Below, piece after piece: positions 1-13,799 of a stretch of 64,000 bases of DNA. Source of the stretch: Montifringilla adamsi. Taxonomy: Eukaryota > Chordata > Aves > Passeriformes > Passeridae. The translations under genes were made by a program, and so were the position numbers. Position 1 is the stretch's first letter; each line of letters opens with the position of its first letter. The notes under the pieces were generated by a model. That model ran no database searches. It saw only the letters and a list, made by a program, of their open reading frames with translations, and was not told the DNA's origin. The stretch lies in contig JAGGNK010003335.1 in NCBI GenBank assembly GCA_017590115.1, positions 10,788,286 to 10,852,285 of the forward strand. Reading direction: 5' to 3'.

Positions 1-3000
1 TAGTCTCTCCCTGCTGCTGGTACACCCTTTTTCATCCAGTGTGCATGGGAGGGGTGGATCAGCAACTTTTAAAATATTAGTTTGGAAATTATGTAGCACT
101 GGTGTAAAAGTCTGTGAAAAGATTAAAGAGGAATTATTTGGGGGAAGGAAAAGATGACAACTTTGTGGCCAGAAAGAGAATGTGACTCGCTAATATTTTG
201 AACAGTGAGGCTCTGCAGGTAATCAGTTTTGTAAGGTTTCATTATATGACACAACTCACTACATGGCTGAGCTTAATGCAGTAATAGATCAGTGTTCTTT
301 CTTTCAGGTAGCGATGCTATTTAAGTAGAGCATTCATTATATCGTGATAGCAGAGATCCTCAAAGAGCTAAATAATTGGAGCCAGGTGCTGGAAAAACAG
401 TGAATACACATTGCAGTTTTAAAGACTACTATTGTGGAAAGCCACCTAATTGCATTCTGCTGCAATTAATAATCATCTTAATGGCTTTGAATATTTATGA
501 ATATATAAAAATAAATAAGAAAATACACAGGCTAGGATAAAAATTTGGTTCATAAAATTTTATTGCTGGAAAGTAATTAAGCATGCCTCTAATCACATCA
601 TCATTTTTCATTGTGGGTAGGTTTGGGTGGAATGAGAAAGTTTGGAAAAAGAAAATGTGACTGTTCCATAAATTAGGTTGTATGAAAGATTTCATATCAC
701 AGATATTAAAAATCAGGCACTTACTTGCTTCTTATTTCCCTGCCATTGCCTGTTTTGACCTGGGATACCCTGGGTATGGTAGGGGGGGATCACTTTTCAT
801 CCCCATTACACTCTCAGATGGGTGGTGAAGCTTTTAGCTTCCATCTTCTGGTCTGTATTGAACAGGAGGTCACAGTGAAAGATTAGAGCAGCCTTTCCTG
901 GCCTTTAAACAAATACTAATAATGTCTGAGGTTTTGAGATTAAAATTTGTCTTCTGAGCATGCAAATAAAAACACAGGATAAGAGCACAGAGAATATTGC
1001 TTGAAGTTTTGTCCCAAGTGGAATTCCTCTCTGCTTATATCCATGTAACTAGACATGAATTTGACTGGCTGAAGTTTCTCTTCAATCTGCACAATGACCA
1101 CTTACTCTCATTAGAAATTTTTTCTTCTTTGCAGCCCCTGTGCATTGCAAAATGTTCCTGCTTTGTTTTGACTTGACCTTTCATAGTCACTGAAAATCGA
1201 TAGGATTTAATGCATTTATTAAATAAGGAGGATTCTTCGGGTTATCATGCAAGGTTCAGTGCTGGAGCAAGAGGAGAAGGTAAAGAGTGGAATATTCCTG
1301 CAGAGCCAAGCCAGGCTGCTGTGGCTGCAGGATTGCTCTGCTCCTGCTGATCAGGCAGCCCAGGACCCCACTGCTGCCTGCTCTTCACTCTTAAACTTCC
1401 TCCAAAGGAGGAAGTTTGCTCAGCTCTCTTTTCCTTTTTCTTCTTTCTTTTCTTCTCTGAAGAGAAGTGACTTTTTCTCCTGCTTTGGTTGAGCTGTACT
1501 TGACTTTGTAAGGATAGGGAGTAATGGGAGTTCAAGCACAGCTGGATGTCATTTGGGCTGCAAAAAATATTGAAGTATTTACTATACCTGTGCCTTATTT
1601 CTGAGAATACTCTGGCTTTTGTGACCTGATTTTTTTAAGTAATAAGATTTGTGCAAATCCTGTGCTCAGTTTAGTGTTCCATAGCCTGTGTGTACTTACA
1701 CATCCTTTCTGTTTCTGTGTCTAACTGCCCATTTTTGTGCAAATCTCTGGATTGCATGTAACCACAGGATGGCTGTTCTTTAGCCTGCTGCCACACACGT
1801 GCCTGCATGTGATGTGCAGTTTCAGGTCCTTTGAAAAGGGAATAAGAAGTTTGGCTTACTATTTTTAAATCTTTATTCCCAAATATGAACCTAATTAGCT
1901 CATCTCCTCTGAGTGGCAAGTGTAAATGCTATTGATTTCAGCAGGTTGGCTGAATGTACCTGATAACACCAATTTATGTACAAATACATTTGATTTGGCT
2001 TTTTAAAATTCAACTAATGATTTTGAACAGAAATTTAAGGTAGGCTTTTTCTTTAGCATTTTATCAACCTATTCCTGGTGGAGTAAAACTAAAGAACATG
2101 GATGTCCTGGCACATCTTTTCTCTCAATGTCTGTCACTGGGCTTTTTATGCCTCTTTTTTATGGGTGCTAATTAGGAAAGCATTGTTCTTGTGTGTTTAA
2201 AGCCCGTAATTTTCTCACTGATACTTTGTAATGCCTCTTTGAAAAGATTACAGATGGATCCTCTACCTCATGATGACATAAAAAGTAACACTCAAACACA
2301 AAATCTGGGCATGACAAGCTTCTCATGGCGTGATCTGCTACAACATATTAAAACCAGATTTACATATATGAAGAGTTTTCTTTCAATGCATGACAACTCT
2401 CACACAATTGTGTCTTGATGTGTCAACATGCATTCAGATCTCAGCATATTAAGAACGATTTGGAAGGAAGGAGTGTCAAAACACATTGATCAAATTGTGG
2501 TGTTGCAAGATTTAATTTTTTTTCTGTCCCCTTAGCTGCTACGTAGGGAACAATGCTTTGTGTAGGTTTAAAAAAAAAATAACAGTCTACCACCCTAAGT
2601 AACAACATAAATAAAATCTTACACTGAACAAATCAGAAATGGAGTTTTATAGCATTTTTGCTTTCTTAGGACATAATCATGTCTAATCTGCAATAACAGA
2701 AGAGCAATAGATATGCACACGGAGGCAGTTAGATGATCAGTAATTGATTGTTTTCTTCTTAAAGAGCAAACTTCTTGTATACCAGAATGTGAGAGTGCTT
2801 TCCCTTTATGGGTCAGCATTGATTGTACATAAAACATGTGATAGAGGGTTTCTGAAAACAGTAATTAAAATTGTGGGGTTTCAAAAGTGAGCATTGATTA
2901 TATTTCAGGGCCTCTCAGTTAAAAGTTAAAGAGTAAACAACAGAGTTTTCAGCTGAGGCATCAGGACAAGGAGGGCCTGGAAACTGCAAGTTCTAGCTGG

Positions 3001-5470
3001 GTAGTTCTAGTCAAGAGTAGAACATCACCTGTTAATTACATTTAAGAGAGGAACTTACATGCTTTTTCCCCTTTGCTACTTCTAGCAATTTTTAAGTGAT
3101 TAAAGCCCTTAATGAAGCAGTTACTGCTTCCTGTGAAATGTGCTTAGGTGCCCAAAGGGACCTCTCTGGTGCTGGGCTTGGCTGGCGGGCAGGGAGAGGG
3201 GACTGGGAGGGGATGTGCTGCCCCAGTGACAGTGGCTGGACTCAGATGTTGCTCAGGTGGGGCATATCAAATATATTTTTGTGTCTCATTTTGAAAGCTT
3301 GGAATTATGTGGATCAGCCACCCTTTGGTGTAAATCAACAGGACTCAGAATTATGCCAGTTTACACCACATCAGAAAGTAGCACAGGGGATGCAGTAATT
3401 TGTATAACTCCAGCTGCATGCTGCTAGAAGCAACACAGAATGTTTTAAAGATGTCTTATATTCTGGTACCAGGAGATTGTGTTTAATTAAATAAAAGTAC
3501 ATGTTGCAGTTGCCTTATTAAGCACTTGTACAGAAGGTAAAAAATAAATTGTCCCCATGTGATAAACCAGTACTTTGATTGTGAGACAGCCTTGTCACTT
3601 CCCTTTAAGTAGGTGAAAATTGAGAGTGCAAGTGTTTCTAGGAAACTGTGCTTATGTGATGTAACTGTTATTGTTGTTGGTTTCAGGGCACAGTGCTTTT
3701 GCTGCCTAAACCACACAAGCTGTCAAAAAGTCCCAAAGTGTGTTTTGGCTTTTGGTAGCACACAGGCAAAAATAATGTCAGATTGTTGATCTTGAATCAC
3801 TGGATATCTGCCCTGAAAAATTTGCATTGGTAATTTAGAGCCCAAATGGGGTCACATCTAGTTGCTAGCCTACTCCAGACAAGTTCTGTTTTTGCAGAAA
3901 AGTGTACCAACCAACTGAAGTCTTGCCACAAATGAAAATATGAACTGCCTTTGGAAATTAAGTTATTAATAGTCCTTAAATTGGTGTCTTGGTTGCTGAT
4001 AGTCCTTGTCTTGCCTAGCAAGAATGGACATCCTGTCATGTCCCTAATAAATGATCAGATTAGCATTATGAGCAGCATTAGATGATCAGAGAAGAGGAAC
4101 AGGATCTGAAGTGCTCACTTCTCCTCCATGCACTTCTGCTTGTCCAGCAGTAGTGCACCTGCATTGTTTGGAATGACCTTGGCTCTGAGGTGCTTTTTAG
4201 CAGTGAGAATTTGCTGCAGAAAAGCTAAATCAGCCCAGTTGATATTCCTGTTTTCCACCAGCAAAGATGAACATGGGGAACCTGTGGCACTTGAGGTAGT
4301 TTGACCTGTTCAAACTGTTCACAAGCTGTGTGGTTGATCACTGGACTGGAAGACAGTGTCATCCCTGGAAAGGGACTGGGATGGCTTTAATGCAGTTACA
4401 TCCCCCTCCTGTCATAGCAGGTGTGGGAGGAAAAAGAGTTTACCACCCCCATGTTTGCATTGAGAGGGTAAATTTCTGTCCTGTAGAACTTGGTGGCTGT
4501 GAGGAAGCTTCTCAAATCCTGTCTTGCTGCAGTCAGAGATTTATTTATTACTAGAAGAACTGTAGAAGCTGCAATGCAACTGCTGTGTTTCATTATTAAA
4601 CAGCAGAGTTTTCAGCTTGGGTTTTAAACCTGGTGTTTTTAAGTCTGCAACCTCTCATCTGAAGGACATACTGAGAAGGGCTTCCTGCTTTCTGAATTAG
4701 TGTTTAATGTGTGGGAAGTGTACATCCCAATTGAAGTTTGTCTTCAGAAGCTTCTAATTAGGACAGAATGATTTGATTTTTCAGGAGGTAACTTTTGGGT
4801 TTCCAGAAATAACAAGACAGCCACAAGGGTGATGCAGAGCAGGTTTCACAGGTTACTGTCATCTTTGCAGCTGTCAGAAGTGTTTTAGTGGAAAGCAAAC
4901 CCATGTGTTTGAATAAATAAATATTTTTTACTTAATTTATGGTTTTCAATCCAAAAGAAACTGTCAAGTTTGAGGTATAATGACTGACTTTTTTTTTGTT
5001 TGCAGTGGCATGAAAATTTTCAGAAAGACTGAGTGATGTTTTAAGCTACTTCCCTGCAGGATGCCGAGCCACTTAGGTATTATTTTCCATATAACTTTAT
5101 ACAACAAAGCAGGAGAAAGGAGGCAGGAGAGCCAAGTGTAAAGTGGCCTCTCAGGGGGTAATGATATGGTATGCATTGCAGAGAAAAAAAGGCAAGTGTT
5201 TGAAATCACTGCAGTCAATCTATGATGTGTGAATAAAGACAAGAATTATCCTGTGTCTGGTTTCCTGTCACAGCTGAAAGGCTGCTCATGCTTGCTCGTA
5301 GTGTTTCATTTGGTAACTAAGTTTTCCTGGTCCTGAAATCGAGGTGCAGAGGGGACACCTTACAACTGATGGTTCCATTTCAGAGGGAGCTGCCAGAAAC
5401 TGCTGGACAGACTCACACAGGAGATAGTTTTGTATTTCATCTCCTTTCCAGTAATAAAAGTAGCATGTTA
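1..5470. other. Non-coding stretch, no gene seen
   Basis: Both strands are broken by frequent stops and the longest open frames are about 100 codons with no recognisable domain. Base composition is AT-rich with few CpGs. I see no splice-flanked exon with a familiar protein sequence, no RNA gene and no young transposon. The only structured site is a short inverted repeat at 3327-3367, listed separately. The stretch is best read as intergenic or intronic vertebrate DNA. Confidence 0.6.
3318..3380. repeat. Short inverted repeat, resembling an old amniote repeat
   Basis: The arms GGTGTAAA (3327-3334) and TTTACACC (3360-3367) are perfect complements separated by 25 bases. The wording around them (GTGTAAATCA ... 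CCAGTTTACACCA) resembles a dispersed sequence I have seen in bird and reptile DNA, but I cannot name its family. It could also be a chance hairpin. A repeat-library search would settle it. Confidence 0.3.
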
Positions 5471-5614
5471 TCCCAACCCAGGAAGTGTTCAAGGCCAGGC
5501 TGGATGGGGCTTTGAGCAACCTGGTCTAGCAGAAGGTTTCCCTGCCATGCTAGGTGTGATGATCTTCATGGTATGTTCCAACCTAGACTGTTCTGTAGCT
5601 CATATGATTCTGTG
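5471..5614 (+). mobile_element. CR1 LINE fragment, 3' end
   Basis: This is the last ~145 bp of a CR1 non-LTR retrotransposon, 5'-truncated as most avian copies are. It starts with GGAAGTGTTCAAGGCCAGGC, continues through the typical GGATGGGGCTTTGAGCAACCTGGTCTAG block and the GGTTTCCCTGCCATG block, and ends at a degenerate octamer tail (TATGATTCTGTG). The tail at the right marks the + strand as sense. The part corresponding to the usual GATCTTTAAGGTCCC is diverged, so the copy is not young. It contains no coding sequence. Confidence 0.9.
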
Positions 5615-8600
5615 TTTGTGGATTGTGGAGTGACCTGTCTTCATATTTTCCTGATTAACATTTGGAGGCACCTTGAACCTTCTAATCCCAGCAGGTATGC
5701 ACCCACAAGAGGTTCCTGGAGACTCAGATCTTGCATTGGCAGTGTAACCATGTGTGGGAAGCTGCACTTCAGAACCTGAAGCTGTTGAGCAATGAAGGTC
5801 TCCAGGCTGGCCTGTGTGGCCACAGAGTGCTCAGTCGGGTTCTCCAAGTGGCACTGGGCTCTGGCATCCTTTGCAATTCAAGTCTGTAAAAGCGAGGCAG
5901 GATTTCAAAGCCAGGCAGCAGATGTGAGCCTTTGGCCTGTGAGTTCATTATTGTTCCCTGGCACCGAGCTCCTCTGTCAGAGAGGGGAATTTAGTGCAAG
6001 CGCTGGTAGGTAGAAACACAGAGGCTTTCTGTTTCTGTCTGAAGTCACCTCGTCGAGCTTTTGGGCTGGTATGTTGGCAGCTGAGCAAAAGGCTGTTTAT
6101 TCTACATGACTTTTAACAGTTTTGGAATAGCTTCCAAATACAAATCCATGGCTTGTTCCCCCAAAAAGCCAGTCAGAAATTTTTAGCTCATCTGTCAGTA
6201 GCTGCTCTGGCTTTTATGGGTCAGCTCTGAGGAGGCAGTGTGATTAGAGCACTGTGTGTAGTCTCCAGGCACGTTTTGCAGCTTTGCCAGTGGAATGCAG
6301 ATTTTGCTTATAGTTTTAAAATACTATCAGTATACTTTTGAAGACCTTGTTTATTTAGCTACGCCACTTGCCTGGTCTCAAAGCTGGCAGAAGAGAATCT
6401 TCCTCGCTTCCCTTCTTGCTTTCCCTGTGTCCTCCAAATAGACATAAATAATGGCCTTTTTCCTCAGTCTTCTAAAAATGTAGGATGTATTTCAATGAGA
6501 ACTATGAAATTGCAGGTAACTTCTGTTCCTCTCATATTTCCTTTTGCAGAACAATTTCATTGCAATTGCAGTCTGTCTGTGGGATTTGTTGATCCTTGTA
6601 GGATGAACTGCCTGAAATTCCTTCGGCTTTTCCTCCCTTGGAGATCCCTTGCACGCTGTCTCTGTGTGCTGCATATCAGCTGTAGCAGATACATGCTGGT
6701 AGCTCTCTCCTCAGCAGTCTGGTACTGTTCAAAGCTTTGAAGTGATCAAAGAGGAGGATGAGGAGTAACAAACTGCTTTAACGTTTGTTCTGGCAGGGAT
6801 GGAGTAGCTCATGTGAGGTGTGTTGTGGGGTGCGTGCTCTGGAAGGTGTAAAGTGTTACTGCTGCTGCTTTGACAGAGCCACAGGGAGTCTGACACAGAA
6901 ATGAAGAGATTCCTTCTTCCTATTGGCCCCTTTTGATACAGTGCTCCCCAAGATCTGCATTTCCCAAAGTCTTGAGCTTTCACTGGCTTTAAATTGTTCC
7001 CCACTTTTGAGGGGAGGAAGGGCATGACCAGGATTGTTAGACAGAAGTACCCGAATTTTGAAACTTGCCCAAAACCATTTTTCTGTTCAGCTTTTAAGAC
7101 CCTTGTTTATGGAAATAGTTTTTCCTCGTAGGCTCCTTTTTCCTCTGGAAGATGAAAGTGCAGATTAAGTAATATCACCCATGGGAGCTCTCATGATGGT
7201 TATTGGCTTCTTTGAAGTACTGAATTGTTCCCTGATCCACAAACTGTGACGCTGGCAGTAGGGATGTGGGCATATAGATTTTTGCAATAGTATCTATCCA
7301 ACCCCTGTTTGAGATACTGTTTTCTTATTTTATTTTTTAATTCCTCACATGTTGGTCTTAGGAAAAATGGTAATATCTTCTCAGTCTGAAAGGGACCCTG
7401 AACAAATAGATGGTTTTGAAGAGCAGCAAAATATGATGCTACTTTTGAAGAGCAGCAGAATGTGATGCCATAATTCCTCCAAACAGCTTTGTAGGTCAGA
7501 TCTGCAATTTCTTTTCAGCTCCATGTGGGAGCAAAAGTAACATGTAAGCTTCATATATGTAGCTTGAAGTCAGAATGATAGTTTTAAATTTAAAATCACT
7601 TTTTATGTTCAGTTGATAAGTGTCTTTATTAGCTCAGTAGATAGGAAAAAAGCAAAACAAATTGCTGCTGTGGCATTGTAAAAGAACTTGTTTCTACCCT
7701 GCTTAAAAGGAATTTCTGTGAAAATAATCTGCAAGAAAAAAAGCTACATGGATGCTTCAGTAATTCACAGTGCATATGAACTTGTCTACTAGCACAGGTT
7801 TCATCTTGTGGGAAAAGAAAATTGCTGCTGATTTATGATAGAAATGTGAATGTCAAGAAGAAGGAATTAATAGAATAGACAAGAAGGAATTATTCATTCC
7901 AGGAATGCGCATTGCTCTTTTCAAAGAAAAGTTGTGGTTCAGTTGTGTTCTGCTGCTTCAGCCTTCTCCAAATTCGTGTATGAGCATTTGGGCTTTAACT
8001 TCTGGAAGAGATGAACAACTATTTTGAGTAAAAAACTGCATTTGACTTATGGGGGTTCCTCATGTTAATGGTTCTGTCAACCTAACAAGCTCTTGACGTA
8101 TATTTATGCCATAGGAAAAATAATTGATAATGATTAAATATGACAGTTTGGACAATTGTTTTTGGCCTAATTCAACATGTGAAAGTTGAAAATTATTTTG
8201 CTTGTGTGGTCCATTTACTTTTGTCTCAGTCATGGACTTTCTCTTGTGCGGTTGTAAATGAGCACCATTGCATCATGTTTGCAGATAAAAGCTTAATAGA
8301 AATTCTTATGTCAGCATGGTTCTCTGGCAGAAGAAAAATTGCATTGCTCTGAGATACCTCAAGGGAGAACAGAATACTTTATGGAATCTGATGTCACAAG
8401 TTAAATACCTTGAATCAGGTACTTCAAAAAGCAGTTAGGAGAAAAAACCCTGAATTATCTGTTTAATGGAAATCTGTCTTTTGAATTAGGTCACCTGTAC
8501 TAAGCTTCCGTAGTCTAAATCTGTGTATCACACATGCAGTATTTTATCTCACCCAAACATTATGGGTGAGGGGGGAAAAAAATCAAAGAAGTTCTGTTTT

Positions 8601-11600
8601 ACTCAGCCCTGGCTAAGAGAATGTGTGTATGATCCCCAGCCTGCCTCTGGAAGGTTTTGTATTAATGGGGGTAGAGGAAGAGAGAAGTCAGTTACTTAAC
8701 CTTAAAAAAACCCCTAATTTTCCATGAGAGAAAATGCAGTAGGTGCTATCAGCTGCATTCCACTTTGTCTCTCCAGGTGTTTGTGGAAATAGAAGTGGTT
8801 TCAAGTGTCCTTAAGAATTGTGTGATTGATGAAATCAGCCAAATTCAGGAATGGGCAGGCATCTTTCTGCAGCTTGTTTTAGAACTTGATTAATACACAG
8901 ATTTCTTGACTCCTGTTCTCACTGTCATTAAAACATCTGAAATTAGTGGGAAGAAAGTGGCAACTTTAGTTTGAACTCTGTTCCTTTGATGCTGTGTATA
9001 AAAAGTTCTAAATGTATTGTACTTCAACAGTGCAGTGTACAGGTTGGTCAGCAGGGACTCTGAACTTGTCAGAAACAAATGTGAATTAATTAATTTTTTT
9101 TCCTTGAATGTTGCAATTTTGTTTCAGCTGATGTGGGCTCTGTCATACCAACTGCTGTGGAGTAAATTATTACTAAATGTTAGGTGGTAGTGGTGATTAT
9201 TTCAAAGACAGGGTAATCTAGAAGAGACAGCTTGCACAGGAAAAGCAGTCAGTCATATTAACTAAACTGGCAATAACTGCCACAAAACATCATCATCATT
9301 TTATACCCCTTTTGGTCATGCTGTTTAACTAGATGAACTATGTCCTTGTTTGTGTTTCAGAGAAGAAATCTGGAATACAGTCACTTCAGGGAAAATGCAA
9401 GAGCCTTGATTTATTGATGTTATTTTATCAATTTTGCACACGTTTTATGGGGAGGAGGGAAGGAAGGAAGATTAGGAATTTGAGATGAAGACAGAAAGAA
9501 ATGGCCACAAATGCCTGTCACACCCAAGAGAAGTAATCAAATTACTGCCACCAAGTAAAATTATATCACTGATTATGAGATTTGAAATTGGTGCCTAGAG
9601 CACTAGGAAAGCTGACAGTGTGAGGCAGTGTATTTAAAAAGGAGACTGGGTGTAAACATATTAATATGCTTTTAAGGAGAAGGAATCTTCTGCAGGAGGG
9701 CATGGTGTCAGTAATTTATGGGCATGAATGAAACTCTGCATCAGTGATTTATAGTGTCAGGCAGGGCTATTAATGTGATAAGGGTTCAGAGTTTAATTTA
9801 CTTCCCTCTTTAAAAGAGAAGAATTATCTACTGTAAAGACACACATGAGTTGTTTTAAATGGGGTGTAGGACCCTTCTGGGTTAAACTGGAGGAACTGTT
9901 TTAAAGCAGTCAAGAGATTCAATGGGCATTGCATGTTCATTTTTCTTAGCTCTGTCGTATCCATGAGGAGTCCCTGTAGGTCCCACCTCTCAGGACAGAG
10001 CGAGCAGTGGCAGGTCTGCTTCTGTCTGGGCTAGTACCAGTGAATTTTGTTAGTTATTTACATAATCTTTTTCTAACCTGTGAGAGCTGTTCTCTTGGCA
10101 CAGATTTGAAGTTATGTGACTTTCTTAGTTTGAAGAAGAAAAAAAAAGAGGTGTTTCATTCTTAGTGAAAATGACTTAATTTCTGCTGAAGATGCTAAGA
10201 CCAGAATGGCCTCTTGTTGTGACTGTCTTGGTATCCTTTGTGGTAACATGAGTGATATTTGCATCGTTCTCACAATAGTTGTAGAACTGCTTGCAGGAAG
10301 AGCTAGACATGGCATCATTGCTCTGATTTATGAATGAGAAATGAAGCTCAGAGAAAATTGTAGTTTTTAGGGTTGTGGAAGTCAGAGGCTCTGGAGAACT
10401 CATCACCCCAGAAGCAAGGCTTGTGTGTGTAAAAAAAGTGTGTCTCATTGGTTCTGTCATTAGGAAATCTGTTTGCAGTCCCAAGCCCCAGTGACTCTAG
10501 ACATTCGCCACCCAGTTCTCTAAATCTGCTTTTTAAGCACAGTTTCTCTTCCCTGTTTGCCCTGCAGAGCTGCTGCTTGCTATCTTGAGCATCCTCCTCT
10601 TTCTCAGTTTGCAGTTAATCTCTCCCCACTCATCCCAACCTGTTCTCTGGCTGGCACAGAGCTCTCATCTGTGGGAGGGCAGTGTGATTTAACGGCGAGG
10701 AGAGAGAAGCTGAGTGCTTATGCCTGTGAGTGGTTTTTGAGCTGTGGGTTTATTGCCATATACACCTCACCTTGCTTAAAGTCGCCTCTGGAATTCTCTT
10801 CCATCCTTGCAGCTTTCTTTAAACTTCTCTGGACAAACTTCTTGGCTGCTTTTTCCTCTGCTGCTCCGAGTAGAACTTGAGGCAGATGCAGTGCTTTTGC
10901 TGTGACCTTCAGTATCACTCCCACAGCTGATATGAAATACCATACAAACCTTGATGCAATTTTCCATGGCTGCTGTAGGCAAGGTCTCACATTAATGGAA
11001 GAGCCATGGGGGATTCTGATTGTGCTGTTTCTTCTGATTGTCACACTGGCTTAAAGATAAGTTATGCTTGGGGTCATCTGGCTGTATCTCCCTGTGCATT
11101 TCACTTAGGTATAAAATAATCCACACCTAGATGCTTTTCTATTATCTAAATGCTTCAGGTGAGTTTGGACTTAAAGGCTTTTTATATAAGATTGGTCCGG
11201 GAGAGTAATTTGTGAGGCAGGAACCTTACTGGGAGCAGGAGGAGGGATTGAGTCTGTAGAGTGAGAGGATTTCAGAAGCTGGTGGGAACTGGATATTGGA
11301 TGGGGAAATTCCTGCTGGGAGTCCAGGAAGGTATTTCAAGAATGGGTTTGGATGGAGTTGAAGTATTGGTTGGGTGTGTGACAGCTGTGGGTGCTAGGTG
11401 GAGTGGACATCCTCCAGCAAATGGAGAGGTGGAACCATCATATTATAGCAAGGAAATAATTTGGCTTGTGTGAAGAGGAAAATAAAAAGAAACTAAAATG
11501 ATTCTTTTGGTCTAAAATGCTTGGTTTGAAGGCAGCTGGAGTGATTGCAACTTTCAAAGAGCCTTTTTCCCAAGACGAAGTTTCAGCTGGCATAAAAGCT

Positions 11601-13636
11601 AGCATTTGACATCTTTTTCATATAATGATTATATTAACAAAAGCAGACCTCGCTGTTGGCTGCTTTTGTAAAACAACTCCAGCACGGTGCTTCATTCTCT
11701 TAACTCCTGCGTGTGACTTGAAGTCAGCTCCAAACTCCTGCTGGAATGCAAGCAGGTCAGCTCCTCTGACACAGTTAGAGTATTAGAAAGTGCTCCACGT
11801 GGCTCGACAAAGGCTCTTTGCAATTGCTCATTTCTGTTGCAGCGGGCAGTTTTAATACACTGATGTTTGCAGCAGTCTCGTGTTTAATGTTCTCATCCCA
11901 TAGGCAGGGAGAGAAGGATTCCTCAGGCATCTGCCCTGAGATGCTGCAGTACAGCCCAAAAAGCCTACAATTACTAGGAGTTCCTTTGTAATTAGTGATG
12001 TTTTAATTGTTGTAGCAAATAACTGGCTTCTGCTGTTTGCTGAGGGTTAGGTATTCTTACAGCAGTGAAAATAGACCTCACTGACCAGAAGGGATTTGGG
12101 GAGAGCCTGTGTTGAATTGTCCTGATATTTCTGGTGTCCTGATGTGAGGCTGGCTTTCCTCAGACTGCTGTTTGATTTCCAGGTTGTGTGACAGTTGTAA
12201 TTTTCTCTAAAGTGCCCAAACAGAGATCTATCTGTGCTTTTCCTTTTCCTTGTGGGATGCATCCACAGTTAAACCTCACACCTTATGGGAAATCCATATC
12301 ACCTCTTAAAGGCTAAAATCCTCAGTTTTCCTACAGTGTGTTGCATGCTGTGTGATTTAAATAGCAATCCTGATTTCTTTTGTCTGTAAGAAGAGTGCAA
12401 GGGTTAGGGCAGGACTGTGTAAAGAAGGAGGCAATCTGTATTTTAAGCCCTTCCAACGACACAGCCTGGTGGGGTGTGTGTGGGAGGAGGTTTCTAAATA
12501 GGAAACTTGTGATGTGAGGAATCCTAGGAGCCATGAGGATTGTGTAAATGTTTGCTTTTTAAAGCAGAAATAGTCTGCTTTCTCTACTGAGAGAAATCAC
12601 TTTGCTTATGAGAGAGCACAGTTTATTAGCTGTGGTGACTGGAGATGAAGCAAAGGGAAGGGACTCATTTTGTAGACTTAGAAAAACCAAACCCAAAGGA
12701 ACATTTCTGCACTGTTCTGATTTATTTTTATCATGTTGTCTTCATCTGGTTGCCATCATTCAGATACAGCTGAGTAGAGGCGTAGGGAAGCACAGAAATT
12801 TTGAGCAGAGCATAAATATGACAATGAGCATTTGTTTGATTACTATGAACATAGCCTGGATAGGTGAGAAAAAGGAATGTGAGGTAAGTGCTAGACATCA
12901 GCTTTGTTATAATTTGCATTTTATTAATAAATATTATTGGAAATCATTATCCTTTAGCCCCTTATTGAAAACTACTGCTGAGACTATGTGGCTCCTATTT
13001 CTTACTGGTATAAATTGGTGTAGCTGAATTAGAAGTGTGATTTTCCACTACTCTTGGAAGCTACTCCAGTTGGACAGGGAAAAGTTATCTCTCTTTGTCA
13101 GACTGAATTGCAGAACTGGGCTTTGCTCCGTTTTGCATATCACTGGGACAGACAGCAGGCTTTTAATTTGGTGGAGGAAGGCATGTGAATAACCAACAGC
13201 TCCAAATTAAAGACAGGAAAATTAAAAGTTGGACACTTCTGGACAGAGAAAGCCTGGATAGAGAAACTGTGTGTTGATTGTACATTTTCTTGCTTTTCAT
13301 GTACTCAGATCATGACAGAATGATTTTCTGGGAGACTTTTGATTGGACTGAAGGTATGAGCTTTAATACTGGGGGACTTTGGGAGACTGCCTTGTGTGAC
13401 TGATCAAATGAAATGAGCTAATAGTGTGTTGTGGTCTTCAAAATCCCTGATACCCAGTGCAAGCTACCTTGCTGCTGATGGTACAAGATTCCAAACCCTT
13501 TGACAGGCAGGTGAATGTCTTTCTGAGATGGTTTGTGTAGTCCTTTTAAAATGTAATTCCACACTGAAAGAGAAATCTTGGTTTTGTGAAAAAATCTTGG
13601 GTTGTATTAAACCTAAACAGAGTTTTTAATTAAAGC
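5615..13636. other. Non-coding stretch, no gene seen
   Basis: About 8 kb of AT-rich, stop-dense sequence. The longest open frames (around 100-140 codons, for example 12602-13027 on + and 10718-11044 on -) match nothing I know and have no domain signature. A 29-bp tandem duplication at 7414 is listed separately. Near 10325-10360 a short piece looks faintly like the MIR 3' core on the minus strand, too weak to call. No RNA gene or promoter is evident. Confidence 0.6.
7414..7471. repeat. 29-bp tandem duplication
   Basis: Two adjacent 29-bp units, 7414-7442 and 7443-7471, both begin TTTTGAAGAGCAGCA and run through ATGATGC / GTGATGC. They differ at only a few positions, so the duplication is a local event of moderate age. 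There is no sign that it is part of a mobile element or a coding repeat. Confidence 0.8.
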
Positions 13637-13755
13637 TTTTTTTTTTTTTTTTTTNNNNNNNNNNNNNNNNNNNNNNNNNNNNNNNNNNNNNNNNNNNNNN
13701 NNNNNNNNNNNNNNNNNNNNNNNNNNNNNNNNNNNNNNNNNNNNNNTTTTTTTTA

Positions 13756-13798
<43 letters not shown>
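13637..13798. repeat. Poly-T tract containing an assembly gap
   Basis: A T run at 13637-13654 leads into 92 N (13655-13746), then T8, ATAAAA (13755-13760) and 38 T (13761-13798). The gap lies wholly inside the homopolymer, which suggests that sequencing or assembly failed on a long T tract. The true length is unknown. Poly-T of this type could be the complement of a retroposed poly-A tail, but no AATAAA-complement or recognisable transcript follows it. Confidence 0.9.

Positions 13799-13799
<1 letters not shown>

Noticed and set aside
10325..10365. MIR-like piece in reverse sense
   Set aside because: About 30 bp of loose similarity (GAGAAATGAAGCTCAGAG) with no extension on either side.
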